This document shows positions 8,357 through 17,541 of a DNA stretch of 64,000 nucleotides, one piece after another. Position numbers and translations under genes: made by a program. Positions within the stretch are counted from its first letter, which is position 1, and each line of letters starts with the position of its first letter. Under the pieces are notes generated by a model, which was not told the DNA's origin, did no database searches, and saw only the letters and a list, made by a program, of their open reading frames with translations. The DNA comes from Alphaproteobacteria bacterium (GTDB lineage: Bacteria > Bacteroidota > Bacteroidia > Bacteroidales > FEN-979), in assembly GCA_009928665.1 (NCBI GenBank), contig SACF01000015.1, positions 23,956 to 87,955 on the forward strand. The letters are read 5' to 3'.

Positions 8357-10567
8357 TTGGGACAAAATAAGTTATCGACAACATTCCCGTCGTTTGCGAC
8401 AGGTGTTTTTAACAGCTACACCCAGATCTTCTTTTCGAATAACCGGATATTCGCGGGTATCCTTTTCGTCGTGTCGTTTTTCGATTTCTGGGCGGGATTC
8501 AGCGGACTGACGGCGACCGTCACGGCCAATTTCATGGCATACCTCATGGGGTTAAACCAAAGCCACATAAAAAAGGGATATTACGGTTTCAACAGCCTGC
8601 TGGTCGGACTGGGGCTGGGGCTGCATTATCAGCCGGGACCGGCCTTTTATATCGTTCTGATCTTTGCATCCCTGCTGACCCTTTTTCTGACCCTCTGGTT
8701 TGAAGGGGTCATCGGAAAGTACGGCCTTCCCTTCATGAGCATCTCTTTTTTATTCGGAATATGGCTGGTGACGCTTGCTGCAAGGCAATTCACAACCCTT
8801 CAGATCAGCGAGCGGGGAATCTTCATGACCAACGAAATGTTCTCCCTCGGTGGCCACCCGATGGTAGAATCCTATAACTGGTTCAAAAACCTGGGATTAC
8901 CTGTTCCGCTCAAACTCTACTTCACCTCCCTGGGTGCGATCTTCTTTCAGTACCACCTCTTCGCCGGGATCCTGATCGCGGCCGGACTAATCATATATTC
9001 ACGTATTTCATTTGTTTTATCGCTGCTGGGATTTTTCTCCGCCTATTTCTATTACCAGATCGTCGGGGCCAACTTACAGGATCTGGGCTATTCGTTCATC
9101 GGATTTAATTACATCCTGACCGCCATTGCCATCGGGGGTTTTTTCATTGTCCCTTCCCGGTGGTCGTTCCTGTGGGTCATCCTGCTTACTCCGGTTATTT
9201 CGATCATCCTCACCAGCACCCAGGCCGTGTTCAACCTGATGCAGCTTTCAGTCTTTTCCCTTCCCTTCAACATGGTTGTTCTGCTGTTCCTATATTCACT
9301 GAAGTTCCGCGATCGCTATTTCACAAAACCCGAGCTGGTCGCATACCAGCAATATTCGCCCGAGCGGAACCTTTATGCACACCTAAATTACAAGGCACGT
9401 TTCGGCCGGTCACGATATTACCCGATTACCCTTCCCTTCTGGGGAACCTGGAAGGTCACCCAGGGTCATCTGGGCGATTTCACCCATCAGGGCGACTGGA
9501 AACATGCCTGGGATTTTGAAGTAACCGACGAAGAAGGTTTGACCTATACCGGCGAAGGCCATTATCCCGACGACTATTTTGCCTTCAGCAAACCCGTAGT
9601 TGCCCCGGCCGACGGACACGTCGAAGAGGTGGTCGACGGGGTGGAAGAAAATATTATCGGAAACGTTGACCTGGAACACAACTGGGGAAATACCATCATC
9701 CTTAAACATGCAGATCAGCTATATACGAAACTTTCGCATCTGAAAAACGGAAGCATCAAGGTATCGGTCGGCGATGTAGTGGTCAAAGGCCAGGCGCTGG
9801 CACAGTGCGGCAATTCGGGACGTTCGCCTTACCCCCATCTGCACTTCCAGGTACAAGGCACTCCTTACATCGGCTCTAAAACCCTCGATTATCCAGTAAG
9901 CCATTTTATCCGGCTGGTAAACGGGACCTTTGAACTGAAATCGTACGAAATTCCCGGAAAAGGGGATCTCATCTCCAACATCACCCGAAATCACGCTCTT
10001 GAAAAAGCTTTTCATTTCATTCCGGGACAGGAATTCCGGCTGAAGGTCAGCAATGACCGGGATGAATCCTACGAAGTACGGTGGGAGGTTCAGGTCGATG
10101 CCGTGAACAGCACCTGCATTTATTGTGAGAAGACCCGTTCGCGCGCCTGGTTTTACAACGACGGCGACATTCATTACTTCACCCATTTTGAAGGCGATAA
10201 ATCGTCGCTGCTTTTCAAGTTTTATCTTGCAGCCTATAAAGTGATGATGGGGTATTACAAAAATATGACGGTTAGCGATTATTTGCCTGTAAACACGTTC
10301 AATAAATTACTCGTGGGTTGGCTTCAGGATTTTACCGCACCGTTCTGGCTCTTCACCCGTAACCATTTTTCGTTGCATTACCTCGCCATGGAGGATGAAC
10401 TGATGCAATCGAATATACGGCTCCGTTCGAAGACCAGCGCCCTGCTTGCCCGCCGCATACTCAGAAATCTGGAGTGTGATTTGTTCATCGGAAGCCGCGG
10501 GCTGGAACGATTCATCCTTGAAGAAAATGGATTCAAAACTGAAGTAACCCTCGTAAACGAACGATGA
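8357..10567 (+). CDS. Urea-transporter domain fused to M23 endopeptidase
   Basis: The protein has 736 residues. Residues 30-315 are a multi-helix membrane domain resembling the urea transporter family, with its internal duplication visible as YYGFNSLLVGLGLG (75-88) and FIGFNYILTAIAIGG (247-261). Residues 360-515 form a LytM/M23 zinc peptidase: H383 and D386 (HAWD), H461 and HLHF (H494, H496). The remaining 220 residues are unassigned and end without a membrane anchor. The start codon is TTG at 8357; no upstream in-frame ATG exists. The stop overlaps the next ATG by 4 bases. The peptidase is probably periplasmic and tethered to an inner-membrane channel. The substrate of either half is unknown. 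Confidence 0.85.
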   Translation: MGQNKLSTTFPSFATGVFNSYTQIFFSNNRIFAGILFVVSFFDFWAGFSGLTATVTANFMAYLMGLNQSHIKKGYYGFNSLLVGLGLGLHYQPGPAFYIVLIFASLLTLFLTLWFEGVIGKYGLPFMSISFLFGIWLVTLAARQFTTLQISERGIFMTNEMFSLGGHPMVESYNWFKNLGLPVPLKLYFTSLGAIFFQYHLFAGILIAAGLIIYSRISFVLSLLGFFSAYFYYQIVGANLQDLGYSFIGFNYILTAIAIGGFFIVPSRWSFLWVILLTPVISIILTSTQAVFNLMQLSVFSLPFNMVVLLFLYSLKFRDRYFTKPELVAYQQYSPERNLYAHLNYKARFGRSRYYPITLPFWGTWKVTQGHLGDFTHQGDWKHAWDFEVTDEEGLTYTGEGHYPDDYFAFSKPVVAPADGHVEEVVDGVEENIIGNVDLEHNWGNTIILKHADQLYTKLSHLKNGSIKVSVGDVVVKGQALAQCGNSGRSPYPHLHFQVQGTPYIGSKTLDYPVSHFIRLVNGTFELKSYEIPGKGDLISNITRNHALEKAFHFIPGQEFRLKVSNDRDESYEVRWEVQVDAVNSTCIYCEKTRSRAWFYNDGDIHYFTHFEGDKSSLLFKFYLAAYKVMMGYYKNMTVSDYLPVNTFNKLLVGWLQDFTAPFWLFTRNHFSLHYLAMEDELMQSNIRLRSKTSALLARRILRNLECDLFIGSRGLERFILEENGFKTEVTLVNER

Positions 10568-12048
10568 AGAAACTCCTTCTCTTTTTATTGTTAGTAACGG
10601 TAGTCGGCCAAAACCGTGCAAATGCAGGAACTATCGACTTTACAACGGTTGATGCCCTGTCGTATCGGTATTATCTGGAACAAAAATGGGACAGTGTAAT
10701 CTACATCGGAAAGATGGCATTAAACCAAAGCATCGACTACTACTATCTCAGGGTGCGGATGGGATTGGCCTACTTTGCCCGGAACGAGTATATTCCCGCA
10801 TCGGTTCACCTTAAAAAGGCCCGTCTTGCCGATCCCGCCGATCCGGTAATTGCCGAGTATCTTTACTATTCGTACCGTTACACGAACCGGAATGAAGAGG
10901 CGCGGCTACTTGAGCCTTCCCTCCCGAAAGAGACGCTGGCACAGCCGGGGATAAAATCCGGATTATTCAACCAGGTCTCCGCCGAATCGGGATATACCTT
11001 CAGCAGCAACCAGTCGCCCGAAGGTAAACCCGACCTGATGAAACATGACAGTCTGTACGGAGAAACCGATCTCTACGGCAACTACATATATGAACACCTC
11101 GGATTGAAATTCAACCTGTCGAAAAGGATCGAATTGAACCTGGGATACAACTATCTCAATTTCTCAAAGACCAAATACATCCAGTATGCACGATGGGAAG
11201 ATCACTTTGAAGGAACTGCCGACTCGGCCTGGGGAACCTACTACCGCTATTCTTACCCCCGGGTGACCTATGATACAAATTTTCAATACCACATAAATCA
11301 ACATGAATTTCACGCTGGTTTATCCATTTACCTGAACGGCGGGTTCCGGATCATGCCGGCATTTCACATGATCCATGTAAGTTATCCCATCACCACCGCC
11401 CGTGTCTCATTTCAGGAGGTCCAGGATACAGGATATTATATCGCCGCTACCAAGCAATGGGTGTTTTTTCCCTTTAACCGTACCCTTTACACGTTTGATC
11501 GCCGTGATACCTCCTTCAGCAACTACCTGGTTTCGCTTGCACTCTCTAAAGAGATTGGCAGGTTTAACCTGGGGATCTCAGGGAGCTGGTCGAACATCAA
11601 CAACCGCAAGCAGAAGCAGGTCGGGATGACCCTCACCTGGATGCCGTGGGGAAATCTCAATTTTTATTCAACCACCTCGGCGATCGGATTTTTCCAGAAA
11701 GGTGGGAACCGTATCCTGCTAAGTGAAACCATTGGAACTAAAATCACGCCCTGGTGCTGGGGTGAAGCAAGCTTTCACTACGGGGATTTTACCAATGCCA
11801 ACATCATGAATGGATCGTTAGTCTACAACAGCAGCGATGTGATCGATTACAGGGCCGGAGCCAACCTTTATTTCCTTGTAGGAAAACACCTTCAGTTGTA
11901 TCTGGTTTATCAATATGTTAAAAAAGAGAGTCAAACCTACTATTATACTTCAGGGTCAACATCGGGCGAGATGAATACCCAGCTCAAGACCGAACTGGTA
12001 CCCTATCATTTTAACACCATCATAGGAGGATTAATATGGAAATTTTAG
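10564..12048 (+). CDS. YaiO-like outer-membrane beta-barrel with N-terminal TPR-like region
   Basis: The protein has 494 residues with a signal peptide (about 1-21, ending RANA). Residues 30-130 form helical repeats of TPR type (ARNEYIPASVHLKKARLADPADP). The rest alternates polar and aromatic residues in short amphipathic strands and ends in a terminal aromatic (GLIWKF), as expected of an outer-membrane barrel. The architecture resembles YaiO-type proteins. It overlaps the fusion gene by 4 bases, so it belongs to the same unit and may supply the outer-membrane step of that system. Confidence 0.8.
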   Translation: MKKLLLFLLLVTVVGQNRANAGTIDFTTVDALSYRYYLEQKWDSVIYIGKMALNQSIDYYYLRVRMGLAYFARNEYIPASVHLKKARLADPADPVIAEYLYYSYRYTNRNEEARLLEPSLPKETLAQPGIKSGLFNQVSAESGYTFSSNQSPEGKPDLMKHDSLYGETDLYGNYIYEHLGLKFNLSKRIELNLGYNYLNFSKTKYIQYARWEDHFEGTADSAWGTYYRYSYPRVTYDTNFQYHINQHEFHAGLSIYLNGGFRIMPAFHMIHVSYPITTARVSFQEVQDTGYYIAATKQWVFFPFNRTLYTFDRRDTSFSNYLVSLALSKEIGRFNLGISGSWSNINNRKQKQVGMTLTWMPWGNLNFYSTTSAIGFFQKGGNRILLSETIGTKITPWCWGEASFHYGDFTNANIMNGSLVYNSSDVIDYRAGANLYFLVGKHLQLYLVYQYVKKESQTYYYTSGSTSGEMNTQLKTELVPYHFNTIIGGLIWKF

Positions 12049-12173
12049 CAAAAATTGAATGCATGGAAACCGGTAAGAATGCAAAATGCAGAATGCAAAT
12101 GTCAAAATTCAAAATGCAGAATGCCGAATGCAAAATGCAAAATACAGATAATGGAATCCGGATTAACAAACTG
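12049..12173. repeat. AATGC-type word repeat tract
   Basis: Tandem imperfect words (GCAAAATGCAGAATGCAAATG, AAAATGCAGAATGCCG) fill the gap between the barrel gene and the TPR gene. The frame is open and would add 46 low-complexity residues to the TPR protein if an upstream ATG at 12036 were used, which is unlikely. Confidence 0.7.
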
Positions 12174-12788
12174 ATGATACGGACTGTGGTGGCAGTATTG
12201 ATGGTTGCCGCTTTCACCTTCAAGTTAAACGCACAGGATTATCAGGCGCTTCAGGATGCCTTCAGCAGGAGTCACGCCTATGAAGCCAAGGCTAACTTTA
12301 CTGATGCCGTTTCCTCCCTGAAAAAGGTTTACCTGGAAGATTCCTATGAGATCAACCTGAGGTTGGGCTGGCTTACTTACCAGGCCGGGTTGTTCACCGA
12401 ATCGTCGGCCTATTACCAGAAGGCCATCAACCTGCATCCCTATGCCATCGAAGCCAAGTTCGGCTACGTCTATCCCGCATCGGCGCTGGGGAACTGGGAC
12501 CAGGTGATCGCACAGTACAATGAGATTCTCCGGATCGATCCCCAGAATACCTTTGCCAATTACCGTTTAGGTTCGATCTATTATGGAAGAAGGGATTACG
12601 TGAAGGCTGAAAAATTTCTTGAAAAAGTCATTAATCTTTACCCGTTCGACTACGACAGCATGGTACTCTATGCCTGGACCTGTCTGAAGCTGGGAAAATT
12701 CCGCGAAGCCCAGGTTATGTTTAACAAGGTACTGCTCAACAAACCCCGCGATCCTTCAGCTCTCGAGGGACTTTCGCTGATAAAGTAG
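12174..12788 (+). CDS. Secreted TPR protein
   Basis: The protein has 204 residues from ATG 12174, where a proper signal peptide begins (MIRTVVAVLMVAAFTFKLNAQ). Starting at 12036 would place Lys/Met/Gln-rich repeat translation before it. The mature protein is almost entirely tetratricopeptide repeats, with units such as LGWLTYQAGLFTESSAYYQKAINLHP and LGSIYYGRRDYVKAEKFLEKVINLYP. It is probably a periplasmic or outer-membrane-associated scaffold. It is the last gene of the unit starting at 5479 and follows the barrel protein that has its own TPR-like segment. Confidence 0.85.
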   Translation: MIRTVVAVLMVAAFTFKLNAQDYQALQDAFSRSHAYEAKANFTDAVSSLKKVYLEDSYEINLRLGWLTYQAGLFTESSAYYQKAINLHPYAIEAKFGYVYPASALGNWDQVIAQYNEILRIDPQNTFANYRLGSIYYGRRDYVKAEKFLEKVINLYPFDYDSMVLYAWTCLKLGKFREAQVMFNKVLLNKPRDPSALEGLSLIK

Positions 12789-12820
12789 GAAACACCGTTC
12801 CTGCTGCAACGATATCATTT

Positions 12821-13696
12821 CTATTGACCGCCTCTGACTTCGAGAATCGCCATGATCGGAAAGGGTTCCTGGCTTTGAAGAAAATAGATGGTCAGGTCGT
12901 CGATCTGCTGAAATTCCCGGTACAAGCCGTCGTTGGTATTGGTGTTCGGAACCGGAATGCCGCGATCGGTCAATCCTGCCTTACCCAGAAAGGTCATCAA
13001 GCCCTGCGGGTTGGCAAAACGGATCCGTGCAAAATATACATCAAAATCGGGATGGGCCAACAGGGTGGCATACATTCCGAAATGGATTCCAAGAAAAAGA
13101 TTCTGCCAGGGATACATGCAGTTCTGCATCCCCGCCGGGCCGAGGACAAAGGCCAGGTTACTGCGACTGCTCAGCAGGTTGGGATGGTTAAAAGGCTCCG
13201 GAAGTTCAAATTCGGGTTGGGGGTTTTTCATCTGTAAAACAGTGGTCAGGCGGTTGAAAAAGTCAAAATCAAGGCCGCCACCGCTGATCGGGGTCATCAC
13301 GAGGTAATAAGAACCGTAAGCTGCCTGGTACTGGTGTGAACCCAGGCAATCGAAACGGGTCAATGTGTCACGCAAACTACATTTGATCACCGACAGGGAA
13401 TAGATGCCGAAAGCCGATTCCGGCGATCCCAGTTTGTAAACCTCCAACCGAACCGACCGGTCAGCATACTGATACTCCTGGATAAGCAACGACCTGAAAC
13501 CAAATTCCAAAAGGAGATCGGTATTGCCCGGATTGTAATTCCACAGGGTTTCGGGATCGTAAAGTTCTGTTTTGGTAATGTGAATACCCCTGAGATCCGC
13601 GGTATCCGGCGGGTTGATCTCCTGTGCACGGAGAGCCGGGCTGAAGGAACTGACCGTCATCAACAGGAAGCAGATCCTTTTACATAAAATTGTCAT
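12821..13696 (-). CDS. DUF6599-like secreted protein of unknown function
   Basis: The protein has 291 residues with a signal peptide (about 1-24, ending ALRAQ). The segment LWNYNPGNTDLLLEFGFRSLLIQEYQY and the following SPESAFGIYSLS match the pattern of DUF6599-type proteins common in Bacteroidota and other anaerobes (LWxYI-G-A-LYLEYGF, then -AFGIYS-). No catalytic motif is visible. It converges on the TPR gene and is probably not part of that operon. Confidence 0.75.
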   Translation of the reverse strand: MTILCKRICFLLMTVSSFSPALRAQEINPPDTADLRGIHITKTELYDPETLWNYNPGNTDLLLEFGFRSLLIQEYQYADRSVRLEVYKLGSPESAFGIYSLSVIKCSLRDTLTRFDCLGSHQYQAAYGSYYLVMTPISGGGLDFDFFNRLTTVLQMKNPQPEFELPEPFNHPNLLSSRSNLAFVLGPAGMQNCMYPWQNLFLGIHFGMYATLLAHPDFDVYFARIRFANPQGLMTFLGKAGLTDRGIPVPNTNTNDGLYREFQQIDDLTIYFLQSQEPFPIMAILEVRGGQ

Positions 13697-13897
13697 GTGT
13701 CAATAATTTGATTTCAAGAGTGATAAATCTATTTCCGGACAATTTTGAAATACCGGTTTTAGGAGTGGGTTCTAAGTGCAATAAGAAAATTTTGCATAAA
13801 GATAAGCAATTCAAATTTTGGATATTGGATCCGATGGAACAGAAATCCCCGTCGGGACAGAAAAAAAGTCGGAACTTTGCGCGCTAAAACCAATTAT

Positions 13898-16825
13898 ATG
13901 ATGACTTGTGATTTTGTTGAAGGCCGCGAATATCAAGGGTTCCAGTTATTGAAGAGAAAGTTTATCGAAGAAGTGAATGGCTGGTGCCTCTATTTCACCC
14001 ATATCCGGAGCGGCGCACGGCTTTTCAAGATCATGGCCGACGATTCCAACAAGACTTTTTGCATCGGGTTCAAGACCCTTCCCGATTCCGACAACGGCGC
14101 TCCCCACATTATGGAACACTCGGTACTGAACGGATCCGAGAAGTTCCCCGTGAAAAGCCCGTTTGATGTGCTCCTCAAGGGATCACTCAGTACTTTTTTA
14201 AATGCCTTTACCTCGAAAGACTATACCATGTACCCGGTCGCCAGCATGAACAACAAGGATTATTTCAACCTGATGCACGTTTACCTGGATGCCGTTTTTA
14301 AACCGTTGATCTATTCCGATGACCGGATCTTTAAACAGGAGGGATGGCGCCACGAGCTTACCGGTCCGGACGGGGAGTTGACTTACTCGGGCGTGGTCTA
14401 CAATGAGATGAAAGGCGCTTTTTCAAATCCCCAGCGGGAACTTTGGTATCAGGTGTTCAGGCACCTGTTTCCCGGTCATCCGTATGGTTTCGAATCAGGA
14501 GGGCACCCGGTCTCTATCCCAACGCTCACCGCCGGCGAATTCATCGACTTTCACCGTAAATACTACCATCCCGGAAACAGTTACATTTTCCTTTACGGGG
14601 ATGCCGACCTGCTCAGGGAGCTCGCCTTTATCGACGAATCCTACCTTTCGGGTTATTCCGGTAAGGCTCTTGAATTCCATATTCCGGACCAGGATCCTTA
14701 TCCTGCCATGAAAGAGATCACCGAATATTATCCACTGACCGAAGGCGCATCTCCCCTGAATCAGACCTTCCTCACCTATAATTTCCTTGCCGGTCAGAAC
14801 AGCGACCTGGCGCTTACCATGGCGCTGGATATCCTGTGCGAGGTACTCGTGAACCAGGAGTCGGCGCCGGTACGTAAAGCCCTGCAGGAGGCCGGGATCG
14901 GGCAGGAGGTGTCGGCAACCTGCTCCAACTTCAAACAGCATGCGGTGCAGATTGCGGCGTTGAACGCCAATCCCGGCGATAAACAAAGGTTTCACGAAAT
15001 AATAACCCAAACACTCACCGAAGTTATGGGCAAGGGACTTGATAAGGAGGTGATCAGGGGGGTTATCAACCGGATGGAATTCCGTCTGCGGGAAGGTGAT
15101 GATGCCCAAAAGGGACTGGCCTGCCTTAACCAATGCCTGGCGCGCTGGTTCTTTTGCGACGATCCATTCTCAGGATTAGAATATGAAGCCATCCTCCGGG
15201 AGGTCAAAAGATCACTTACCGAAAATTACCTTGAAACCCTGATCGAACGGTACTTTCTCGACCCGACCCGGTTGCTGTTGCTCACTCTTGAACCATCACC
15301 CGGCCTTGATAAACTTCGGGAAGCCGGGGAAGCCCGGGTTCTGGAATCTTACCGGTTATCGCTCACACCGGCTGCCATCGATGACCTGATTAATGAGAAC
15401 CGCGACCTGACCGCGTTCCAGCAAAGAGAAGACTCAGCAGAAGCATTGGCCACCATACCCATGCTGACGATCGGCGACATCCGGAAACAGGCCGATCCCA
15501 TCCACTTCGTTCAGGAAGAGATTGAGGGGTTACGGGTTATTCACTACAGCCAGTTCTGCAACGGAGTTGTTTACCTGAACCTGGGTTTTAACCTGCAGGT
15601 GATACCTGAAGAATTGATACCCTATGCGGCATTGCTGGCAAACCTGGCGGGAAGTCTCGATACTTCGGAGTACTCCTTCGAAGAGATCAATAACCTGCTG
15701 AACATCCATTCCGGCGGATTTTCGACCACCCTGCGGAGTTATAACCGGGATCAGGAGGATGATTGCCTCCTCCCCTATTTTATGGTCTCCGCGAAAACCA
15801 TGCAGGGTCAATCGGAGAAAATGTTCGGACTGGCCACCGAAATCCTGCTGAACACCCTGTACCGTGACATGCAGAGGATGAAAACCCTGATCGCCAGGCA
15901 TCAGTCGCACCTCGATGCCTGGATCAAGGGAAGCGGATTTCAGATCGCGAATAAACGACTCACCTCCTATTTCAGCCGGCAGGGATTGTTTGGTGAGCTG
16001 ACCGGCGGATGGTCCTATTATCGGTTTGTCACCGGTATACTGAACGACTTTGATGCAGTTTGTGAATCTTTGTCCGACCGGTTGGAGCAAACCGCCCGAC
16101 TGCTGTTCACCCGCGAAAACCTGATCGTTGCGGTAACCTGTGATGAAAAAGACAAACCGGACTATTACAATCACCTGACCCGTTTCATCGGAACGTTGCC
16201 CGTTACAGAACCAGTCAGGATGGCCTGGAATCTGAGGCCTGAAATCCGAAATGAAGGATTGATGGCAGCTTCGAATGTGCAGTATGTCACATCCGGATTC
16301 AATTTCCGGAAACTGGGGTATTCCTGGTCGGGAAGGTTGCTGGTGCTCAACCAGGTGCTTTCGACCGACTGGCTGCAAACCCAGGTACGGGTTGTCGGCG
16401 GAGCATACGGGGGATTCAGCAGCATTGCTCCTTCCGGAAATTTCACCTTAAACTCTTACAGGGATCCCAACCTGGCTGAGACCCTGAACGTTTACCGGAA
16501 AACCCCCGACTTCCTGGAAAAATTCAATCCCGACATGGCTGAGATGACCCGTTTTATCATCGGGACCATCGCGGAGATTGACACCCCGCTCACCCCGTCG
16601 CAAAAGGGAAACAAGGCGCTGAGCATGGCGCTAACCCGCCGTACCAACGACGACCGGCAACGGGAGCGGGAGGAGGTGCTTTCAACAGAACCCGGACACA
16701 TCCGGGATCTGGCAGAAATGGTCCGGAATGTTGTAGGCCAGGGCGTCCTCTGCGTTTATGGCAGCGCCGAAAAGCTGACTAAGGAAAAAAAGCTTTTTGG
16801 TGAACTGGTTTCGGTTCACTCGTGA
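13898..16825 (+). CDS. M16C family metallopeptidase (presequence-protease-like)
   Basis: The protein has 975 residues from ATG 13898. A TTG 21 bases upstream is also in frame, but it lies inside a probable -7 promoter element (GAACTTTG at 13872-13879). The inverted zinc motif HxxEH is at H70-E73-H74 (HIMEH), and the distal glutamate lies in GVVYNEMKG. Length and layout (four homologous domains, with a linker rich in charged helices in the middle) match the PreP/pitrilysin M16C group, which degrades peptides inside a closed chamber. No signal peptide is seen, so it is probably cytoplasmic. It stands alone between a minus-strand gene on each side. Confidence 0.93.
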   Translation: MMTCDFVEGREYQGFQLLKRKFIEEVNGWCLYFTHIRSGARLFKIMADDSNKTFCIGFKTLPDSDNGAPHIMEHSVLNGSEKFPVKSPFDVLLKGSLSTFLNAFTSKDYTMYPVASMNNKDYFNLMHVYLDAVFKPLIYSDDRIFKQEGWRHELTGPDGELTYSGVVYNEMKGAFSNPQRELWYQVFRHLFPGHPYGFESGGHPVSIPTLTAGEFIDFHRKYYHPGNSYIFLYGDADLLRELAFIDESYLSGYSGKALEFHIPDQDPYPAMKEITEYYPLTEGASPLNQTFLTYNFLAGQNSDLALTMALDILCEVLVNQESAPVRKALQEAGIGQEVSATCSNFKQHAVQIAALNANPGDKQRFHEIITQTLTEVMGKGLDKEVIRGVINRMEFRLREGDDAQKGLACLNQCLARWFFCDDPFSGLEYEAILREVKRSLTENYLETLIERYFLDPTRLLLLTLEPSPGLDKLREAGEARVLESYRLSLTPAAIDDLINENRDLTAFQQREDSAEALATIPMLTIGDIRKQADPIHFVQEEIEGLRVIHYSQFCNGVVYLNLGFNLQVIPEELIPYAALLANLAGSLDTSEYSFEEINNLLNIHSGGFSTTLRSYNRDQEDDCLLPYFMVSAKTMQGQSEKMFGLATEILLNTLYRDMQRMKTLIARHQSHLDAWIKGSGFQIANKRLTSYFSRQGLFGELTGGWSYYRFVTGILNDFDAVCESLSDRLEQTARLLFTRENLIVAVTCDEKDKPDYYNHLTRFIGTLPVTEPVRMAWNLRPEIRNEGLMAASNVQYVTSGFNFRKLGYSWSGRLLVLNQVLSTDWLQTQVRVVGGAYGGFSSIAPSGNFTLNSYRDPNLAETLNVYRKTPDFLEKFNPDMAEMTRFIIGTIAEIDTPLTPSQKGNKALSMALTRRTNDDRQREREEVLSTEPGHIRDLAEMVRNVVGQGVLCVYGSAEKLTKEKKLFGELVSVHS

Positions 16826-16858
16826 GAATCCGCCGTCGGAAACGAATACCTGTCTCTG

Positions 16859-17290
16859 CTATTTGACGCCCTTCAGGGCTGTAGCGATCTCATCGCGGAT
16901 CCCGACCTTGAACTTATCAACATTCGACAAGCCGTTTGCAAAGGCAAACTCAGTGAGATCGGTTTTGATCTCCCTGCTCTTCTCATGCTTAACAAACCAG
17001 AGCGCCTGGGCATTGATGTCGAAGCTGCTGACCAGTTTTGCCTGGGTTTTGTCGTCGGTATTCACCACCCTGAACCGGATGATCCCCTCCTTTACCTTGC
17101 GGGTATATTCCGACTGGATGAGCTTCCGGAGGTTTTCCTCAATCGACTGGTCAATCGGACATCTTTCGTTGGGATGAAAGTAATAAATTTCGAGTACCGG
17201 TTGTGCCGGTACTGCCGGTTTTACCTGGGCCTGTAATCCGCCGGAGAAAAAGATTATAAACACCAATGCGGTGATAATTCGGGTTTTCAT
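16859..17290 (-). CDS. ArsF-like thioredoxin-fold secreted protein
   Basis: The protein has 143 residues with a signal peptide (about 1-21, ending LQAQ). The segment LEIYYFHPNERCPIDQSIEENL matches the small Bacteroidota family annotated as ArsF-like, in which the same place usually carries a Cys pair (RCxxC). Here the second position is Asp (CPID), so the disulfide is lost and ordinary thiol redox chemistry is unlikely. DINAQALWFVKH fits the thioredoxin beta-strand region. It ends 34 bases from the convergent M16 gene, with no obvious terminator between them. Confidence 0.7.
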   Translation of the reverse strand: MKTRIITALVFIIFFSGGLQAQVKPAVPAQPVLEIYYFHPNERCPIDQSIEENLRKLIQSEYTRKVKEGIIRFRVVNTDDKTQAKLVSSFDINAQALWFVKHEKSREIKTDLTEFAFANGLSNVDKFKVGIRDEIATALKGVK

Positions 17291-17541
17291 TTACAAAGAG
17301 GTTTGATTCTTTCGATTTTTTACTTCGTTGACAAATATACCGATTCGGAACAGGCTTGCAAACATACTAAAATATTTCAATATTTTTATATGTCAAATCG
17401 GCCACCGGGTGGCTCAACGGTTCGTTTTAATGATTTTTATACACCCGGAACAGGGATTCGGATAAACGGTAAAAAGGAGATGGTTTTTTCAATCAAACGA
17501 AAAAATATCTCCAAACGGTCATTTTTTTCAGACGAAGCGTC

